From Oscillospiraceae bacterium (lineage in GTDB: Bacteria > Bacillota_A > Clostridia > Saccharofermentanales > Saccharofermentanaceae): a DNA stretch of 9,190 nucleotides. The notes under the pieces were generated by a model. That model saw nothing but the letters and a program-made list of their open reading frames with translations. It did no database searches and was not told the origin of the DNA. Location: positions 1 to 9,190 of the forward strand of contig CADCPU010000274.1 of the NCBI GenBank assembly GCA_902803365.1. Reading direction: 5' to 3'. Position numbers and translations under genes: made by a program. Within the stretch, counting starts at the first letter, position 1. Each line of letters begins with the position of its first letter. Below are positions 5,789-9,190 of the stretch, one piece after another.

Positions 5789-6397
5789 TTATGATTTCCT
5801 TACCAGATCGCAGATGATCTCAGCGCATTTGTCGACACCGAAAAAGCTGCTGTCGAGGCTCAAGTCGTAGTTAACGGAATCGCCCCAATCCTGGTTGGTG
5901 TAATACTTGTAGTTGGTCTTACGTTTCTTATCCTTCTCGATGAGGCGCTTCTCCGGTTTATTCTCGGATTCACCATAAAGACGGACGATACGGTCTTTAC
6001 GGAATTCCATATCAGCGTGGATGAAAACATTGAAGACGTCATCATATTCCTTGAGGATATAATCGGCGCAGCGGCCAACGATGACACAAGGCTTGTCTTC
6101 CTCAGCGATCTTGAGGATCACCTGACGCTGGATACTCCAGAGGTAATCAGCGGCTGACATGCCGTTCATGATTCCCGGAACGCCCTGCGGTTCGAATCCG
6201 TATGAGAGGATCGTCTTACCCGGAGCATGCTCTCCTCGCTCTTCGATGTACTCTTTGCTGAAACCGGTCTCTACGGCAACATGCTCGATGATCTCTTTAT
6301 CATAGTAATTGAATCCGAGCTCGTCGGCTACCTTCTTGGCGATAGTCCTTCCGCCGCTGCCGAACTGCCTGCTGATGGTGATTATTTTGATCGACAT
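5789..6397 (-). CDS. Cytidylate kinase-like family protein
   Basis: This 202-residue protein begins MSIKIITISRQFGSGGRTIAKK, the P-loop region of the cytidylate-kinase-like family (Pfam Cytidylate_kin2 type). The loop is GSGGRT at residues 13-18, with Arg17 where most P-loop kinases have lysine, which is usual for this family as I recall it. YYDKEII (31-37) matches the segment after the second strand of CMP kinases, VIVGRCADYIL (106-116) the core strand and following helix, and the basic stretch EKDKKRKTNYKYYT (154-167) the mobile lid. It probably phosphorylates a nucleotide-like substrate in the cytoplasm; that it is the true CMP kinase is not shown, since Clostridia usually carry a separate cmk gene. 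The start is fixed by a very strong ribosome binding site, GGGAGGTGAT at 6401-6410. It is transcribed alone and divergently from the DUF2974 gene. Confidence 0.88.
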   Translation of the reverse strand: MSIKIITISRQFGSGGRTIAKKVADELGFNYYDKEIIEHVAVETGFSKEYIEERGEHAPGKTILSYGFEPQGVPGIMNGMSAADYLWSIQRQVILKIAEEDKPCVIVGRCADYILKEYDDVFNVFIHADMEFRKDRIVRLYGESENKPEKRLIEKDKKRKTNYKYYTNQDWGDSVNYDLSLDSSFFGVDKCAEIICDLVRKS

Positions 6398-6432
6398 ATG
6401 ATCACCTCCCGTCGGAGTTTTATGTTACTTTA

Positions 6433-6461
6433 ATTATACAATAAATTTGTGATTTTGTATT
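6433..6461 (-). promoter_or_regulatory. Probable promoter of the cytidylate-kinase-like gene
   Basis: A perfect minus-strand -10 TATAAT lies at 6438-6433. At 17 bp spacing the -35 would be AATACA (6461-6456), a weak match. Transcription would start near 6426, about 29 nt before the start codon. Confidence 0.6.
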
Positions 6462-6463
6462 TA

Positions 6464-6492
6464 TAGACAGTAAATTTGAGTTATGATATAAG
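6464..6492 (+). promoter_or_regulatory. Probable promoter of the DUF2974 gene
   Basis: -35 TAGACA (6464-6469) and -10 TATAAG (6487-6492) are 17 bp apart, each one mismatch from consensus, with a TG one base before the -10 (extended -10). Its -35 lies back to back with that of the divergent promoter, so one bound protein could affect both. Confidence 0.72.
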
Positions 6493-6516
6493 CAATCGGA
6501 TCGCGGAGGAAATTAT

Positions 6517-7707
6517 ATGAGTAATATAGTTGATTATATTAAATGGCGCGGTGATCTCACCTTCAAAAAATCGGCCGTGAATGAAGTCGACGGAATGATC
6601 TTCGCCAAGCTCAGCTATCTTGCTTTCGATGTCTTATTAACCGAATCATCGAAAACAGAGACTACACTCAAAGAATACGCGCAATTCATCAAGACAAAAG
6701 GCATCGATCCCGTATCAATGCTATTCGTAAAAACGCAGGATTACGTCGACCTTTTGGAGGAGTGCGAGAACTCTGCGAGGTTCAAGAATATCAAAGTATC
6801 GGATTTCTACAGCATCTTTGATCCAAAGAAAGAGATTCAGTTTGCGGCAGTTACCTTTGAACTCGACAACAAGATGATGGTGATCGCCTATAGAGGCACG
6901 GACGACACGGTCGCAGGCTGGAAAGAAGACTTCAATATGGGATTTCTGGAGACTGTCCCTTCACAGGCTGAGGCAGTTAAATATCTGAACATGGTCGCGG
7001 AGAAATATCCTGACAGAAAGCTTGTGCTCGCAGGACATTCCAAAGGCGGCAACCTTGCTCTTTATTCGGCCATCATGTCACCGCTTAAGGTCAACACCAG
7101 GATCGAGCGCGTCTATAACTACGACGGCCCGGGATTCCTGTCCAATATCGAGGAGCTTCCTACATACAAGAGGCTGATAGACAGGATCACGACGCTGGTC
7201 CCGGAGTCATCGATAATAGGAATGCTCCTGGAGCGCAAGGAAAAGTCCATTCCGGTCAAGAGTACGGCGACGGGCGGATTTAATCAGCACAGCGGCTTTA
7301 CTTGGGAGCTTATCGGAACAAAGTTCGTCCACCTCAAGCAGAATGACAAAGGCAGCCAAATGATAGACACGGCGCTCAAGACCTATCTTCGCAATTCAAC
7401 AGTCGAGCAGCGCAAGACTTTTGCCGATGCGCTCTCAGTCATACTCAAGGGCTACGAAGGTTACACCCTGACAGAGCTTACGGCCGACAAGATCAAGATC
7501 ATCAATAAACTCACCAAGGGTATCGAGGGTCTTGATAAGGAAACGAAAAACATTCTCATCAATTCGGTCAGACTTGTCTTTACCGAAGGTATCAAGGGCG
7601 TAAGGCAGTCAGGTCAGCTACAGCTCCCGGCGGTTCCGTCAGGCGAAAAGAGCGTAAGATCGATCAAGGTCAAGGTTAAGAATATAGCAGCAAAGAAAAA
7701 GGCATAA
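6517..7707 (+). CDS. DUF2974 / Mbeg1-like alpha/beta-hydrolase
   Basis: This 396-residue protein carries a lipase-like alpha/beta-hydrolase core. YRGTDD (125-130) resembles the oxyanion-side motif of class 3 lipases, LAGHSKGGNLA holds the nucleophile elbow with Ser175, YNYDGPGF gives Asp203 as the likely acid, and NQHSGFTW gives His258. The start MSNIVDYIKWRGDLTF and the DGPGF segment are typical of the DUF2974 (Mbeg1-like) family common in Clostridia. No signal peptide is seen, so it is probably cytoplasmic. A lipid or ester substrate is suggested by the fold but not shown. Residues after about 290 are helical and lysine-rich at the end (KVKVKNIAAKKKA), which might bind acidic partners. GGAGG at 6505-6509, 7 nt upstream, fixes the start. 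No clear terminator follows in 7708-7800. Confidence 0.9.
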   Translation: MSNIVDYIKWRGDLTFKKSAVNEVDGMIFAKLSYLAFDVLLTESSKTETTLKEYAQFIKTKGIDPVSMLFVKTQDYVDLLEECENSARFKNIKVSDFYSIFDPKKEIQFAAVTFELDNKMMVIAYRGTDDTVAGWKEDFNMGFLETVPSQAEAVKYLNMVAEKYPDRKLVLAGHSKGGNLALYSAIMSPLKVNTRIERVYNYDGPGFLSNIEELPTYKRLIDRITTLVPESSIIGMLLERKEKSIPVKSTATGGFNQHSGFTWELIGTKFVHLKQNDKGSQMIDTALKTYLRNSTVEQRKTFADALSVILKGYEGYTLTELTADKIKIINKLTKGIEGLDKETKNILINSVRLVFTEGIKGVRQSGQLQLPAVPSGEKSVRSIKVKVKNIAAKKKA

Positions 7708-7846
7708 CGCATTTTCGAGCACTTCGTCTTGCAAAACAGGGCAAAATCGCAGCAGAGAGCAAAGATGCGGCAATGCGCGACAACAGGCTATATGTTATAA
7801 ATTAAAACAAAAAATGCACGTTTTTTATAAAAATGAAATTTTGCAA

Positions 7847-7875
7847 TTTCCAAACCGCGAAGTTTCATTTATAAT
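7847..7875 (+). promoter_or_regulatory. Promoter of the diaminopimelate dehydrogenase gene
   Basis: -10 TATAAT (7870-7875) is perfect; -35 TTTCCA (7847-7852) matches four of six bases at 17 bp spacing. Transcription would start near 7882, giving a leader of about 37 nt, too short for a lysine riboswitch or T-box. ATGAAA (7833-7838) and TTTCAT (7863-7868) form an inverted repeat flanking the -35, a possible operator. The rest of 7708-7846 is A+T rich with no gene seen. Confidence 0.75.
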
Positions 7876-7918
7876 CAATGAGTTAGAATGCTATTAAATT
7901 AGAAAGCGAGAAAATTAT

Positions 7919-8905
7919 ATGGCAATCAGAATCGGTATTTTAGGATACGGCAACCTCGCTAAGGGCGTTGAGGCCGGTATTACACACAACAGCGATATGG
8001 AGCTCGTTGCAGTCTTCACAAGAAGAGATCCTTCTTCCGTTACGATCAAGACAGCAGGCGTTCCTGTAGTAAGCGTTAATGACATTGAGTCCTACAAAGA
8101 TAAGATCGATGTTTTGGTTCTCTGCGGCGGCAGCGCTACAGACCTTCCTAAGCAGACAGCTGAATACGTTAAGAACTTTAACGTAATCGACAGTTTTGAT
8201 ACACATGCTAAGATCCCTGAGCACTATGCAGCAGTTAACGAGCAGGCTCTTGCAAACAAGAAGGCAGCTCTCATCTCCTGCGGTTGGGATCCGGGTATGT
8301 TCTCTCTTAACAGACTTTATGCTAACTGCATCCTTCCTGACGGTAAGGATTACACATTCTGGGGCAAGGGCGTCAGCCAGGGTCACTCCGATGCTATCCG
8401 TCGTGTTCCGGGCGTTAAGAACGGCAAGCAGTACACAATTCCTGTAGAGGCAGCTCTCGAGGCTGTAAGAAGCGGTTCCAACCCTGAGCTCACAACACGT
8501 CAGAAGCACACACGTGAGTGCTTTATCGTTCCTGAGGAAGGCGCAGACCTCGCACTCATCGAGAAGACTATCAAGGAGATGCCTAACTACTTCTCCGATT
8601 ACGATACAACAGTACACTTCATCACTGAGGATGAATTTGCTAAGAATCACAGCGGTATGGCTCACGGCGGTTTCGTATTCCGTACAGGTACAACAGGCTG
8701 GAACAACGAGAACAAGCACGTTATCGAGTACAGCTTGAAGCTCGATTCCAACCCTGAGTTCACAGCTTCCGTACTTCTTGCTTATGCACGTGCTATCTTC
8801 CGTCTCGCTTCCAAGGAAGACTTCGGCTGCAAGACTGTTTTCGATATCGCACCTGCTCTTCTCTCACCTCTTTCCGGTGACGAGCTCCGTGCACACCTTC
8901 TCTGA
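7919..8905 (+). CDS. ddh: meso-Diaminopimelate dehydrogenase
   Basis: This 328-residue enzyme closely follows Corynebacterium glutamicum Ddh (320 residues). It catalyses the NADPH-dependent reductive amination of L-2-amino-6-oxopimelate to meso-2,6-diaminopimelate, a one-step branch of lysine and peptidoglycan precursor synthesis, in the cytoplasm. Visible motifs: the NADP-binding GYGNL (9-13), FTRRDP (33-38), GSATDLP (71-77), CGWDPGMFSLNR (121-132), FWGKGVSQGHSDAIRRVPGV (147-166) and HGGFVFRTGTTG (249-260), which together form the cofactor and substrate pockets. Length and motifs indicate a complete enzyme. The Shine-Dalgarno site is weak (GCGAG at 7906-7910), but the ATG is the only good start. 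TGA is followed at once by TAA. It stands alone between its own promoter and terminator. Codon use is strongly biased (many ctt, cct, aca, cgt), suggesting high expression. Confidence 0.97.
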   Translation: MAIRIGILGYGNLAKGVEAGITHNSDMELVAVFTRRDPSSVTIKTAGVPVVSVNDIESYKDKIDVLVLCGGSATDLPKQTAEYVKNFNVIDSFDTHAKIPEHYAAVNEQALANKKAALISCGWDPGMFSLNRLYANCILPDGKDYTFWGKGVSQGHSDAIRRVPGVKNGKQYTIPVEAALEAVRSGSNPELTTRQKHTRECFIVPEEGADLALIEKTIKEMPNYFSDYDTTVHFITEDEFAKNHSGMAHGGFVFRTGTTGWNNENKHVIEYSLKLDSNPEFTASVLLAYARAIFRLASKEDFGCKTVFDIAPALLSPLSGDELRAHLL

Positions 8906-8932
8906 TAATTATTTAATTGTTTTTTTCACCGG

Positions 8933-8963
8933 CCGCTCCGATCATCTTGATCGGGGCGGTTTT
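8933..8963 (+). terminator. Intrinsic terminator of ddh
   Basis: CCGCTCCGATCA (8933-8944) pairs with TGATCGGGGCGG (8948-8959), 12 bp with one G-U pair and a TCT loop, followed by TTTT (8960-8963). It lies 28 bp after the ddh stop. Confidence 0.92.
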
Positions 8964-8971
8964 CGTGCGCG

Positions 8972-8989
8972 AAAAACGCAGACGTTTTT
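8972..8989. repeat. Short perfect inverted repeat after the ddh terminator
   Basis: AAAAACG (8972-8978) and CGTTTTT (8983-8989) are perfect inverted copies around CAGA. With A and T runs in its arms it could be a weak back-up terminator working in either direction. The rest of the region up to the next promoter shows nothing else. Confidence 0.45.
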
Positions 8990-9063
8990 AACTTTGATTC
9001 TGTTGCAATAAAATCGATCAAATTATGTCAATTTATGCGCGAAAAAAGTGGCTTCTTTGCCGA

Positions 9064-9092
9064 TTGTCCGTAAAAAAACGCTATGATACTAT
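9064..9092 (+). promoter_or_regulatory. Probable promoter of the exported-protein gene
   Basis: -35 TTGTCC (9064-9069) and -10 TACTAT (9087-9092), 17 bp apart, each match four of six consensus bases. A TG at 9084-9085 forms an extended -10. The start would be near 9099, about 27 nt before the ATG. Confidence 0.6.
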
Positions 9093-9125
9093 GACTATGC
9101 TAACAAAGCAAAGGAGAAAACAATC

Positions 9126-9190
9126 ATGAAAAAGATAAAGATTACAGCTGCAATAGCAACACTCGCCCTCATGGGCAGTACACTCTGTGC
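9126..9190 (+). CDS. Start of a gene for an exported protein (cut by window edge)
   Basis: Only 21 codons are inside the window, MKKIKITAAIATLALMGSTLC. Three lysines in the first five residues followed by a 15-residue hydrophobic stretch form a signal peptide, so the product should be exported through Sec. Cys21 follows Ser-Thr-Leu, and leucine just before the cysteine is not a good lipobox, so a lipoprotein is possible but not supported. AAGGAG at 9111-9116, 9 nt upstream, and a promoter at 9064-9092 support the start. What the mature protein does cannot be told. Confidence 0.8.
   Translation, partial: MKKIKITAAIATLALMGSTLC

Noticed and set aside
7708..7918. Lysine riboswitch or T-box before ddh
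   Set aside because: The predicted leader is only about 37 nt and no conserved riboswitch motif was seen.
7940..8719. 259-codon minus-strand open frame
   Set aside because: It is entirely antisense to ddh, whose protein match is clear; the open frame follows from the biased codon use of ddh.
8966..9046. 11 bp direct repeat TGCGCGAAAAA (8966-8976 and 9036-9046) as a regulatory pair
   Set aside because: Similar GCGAAAAA strings occur in several intergenic parts of the window, and nothing else supports a function.
9126..9190. Lipoprotein signal at Cys21
   Set aside because: Ser-Thr-Leu-Cys has leucine at -1, where glycine, alanine or serine is expected, and the rest of the protein is not available.

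Overview
The window looks like the chromosome of an anaerobic Gram-positive bacterium of the class Clostridia (my guess is a gut or rumen Oscillospiraceae/Lachnospiraceae-type organism; the family is not certain). The grounds are a T-box leader, strong AGGAGG-type ribosome binding sites, sigma-A-like promoters, U-tract terminators, a meso-diaminopimelate dehydrogenase, a DUF2974/Mbeg1-like protein and a cytidylate-kinase-like protein. No rRNA, tRNA, transposase, integrase or CRISPR array was seen.

Left part (1-4200), all on the minus strand. Reading in the direction of transcription: a strong promoter (4145-4173), a T-box leader (about 4138-3803) whose specifier reads UAC (tyrosine), a sodium:solute symporter (3770-2247) and its terminator (2208-2174). 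Then come a separate FAD-dependent dehydrogenase-like flavoprotein (2127-748) and the first ATPase domain of an ABC-F protein (668-1, cut by the window edge), possibly one transcription unit. The leader and its specifier make the symporter a good candidate tyrosine transporter. A second hairpin after the T-box terminator pairs with the symporter's Shine-Dalgarno sequence, so control may act on both transcription and translation.

Middle (4201-5712). This is the most unusual part. A 346-residue minus-strand gene joins one, possibly two, ribbon-helix-helix-like DNA-binding segments to an endonuclease/exonuclease/phosphatase (EEP) domain with all its catalytic motifs. Directly after its stop lies an array of six degenerate palindromes around GTAAAC-N5-GTTTAC, spaced 40-52 bp apart. 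Upstream of the gene is a shorter, related A-rich repeat with a 10 bp period. I do not recognise this combination as a described system; binding of the repeats by the fused DNA-binding domain is a hypothesis.

Right part (5712-9190). A cytidylate-kinase-like gene (minus, with terminator) and a DUF2974 alpha/beta-hydrolase gene (plus) diverge from back-to-back promoters. Then follow a monocistronic meso-diaminopimelate dehydrogenase with its own promoter and terminator (lysine and peptidoglycan precursor synthesis), and the first 21 codons of a gene for an exported protein with its own promoter.
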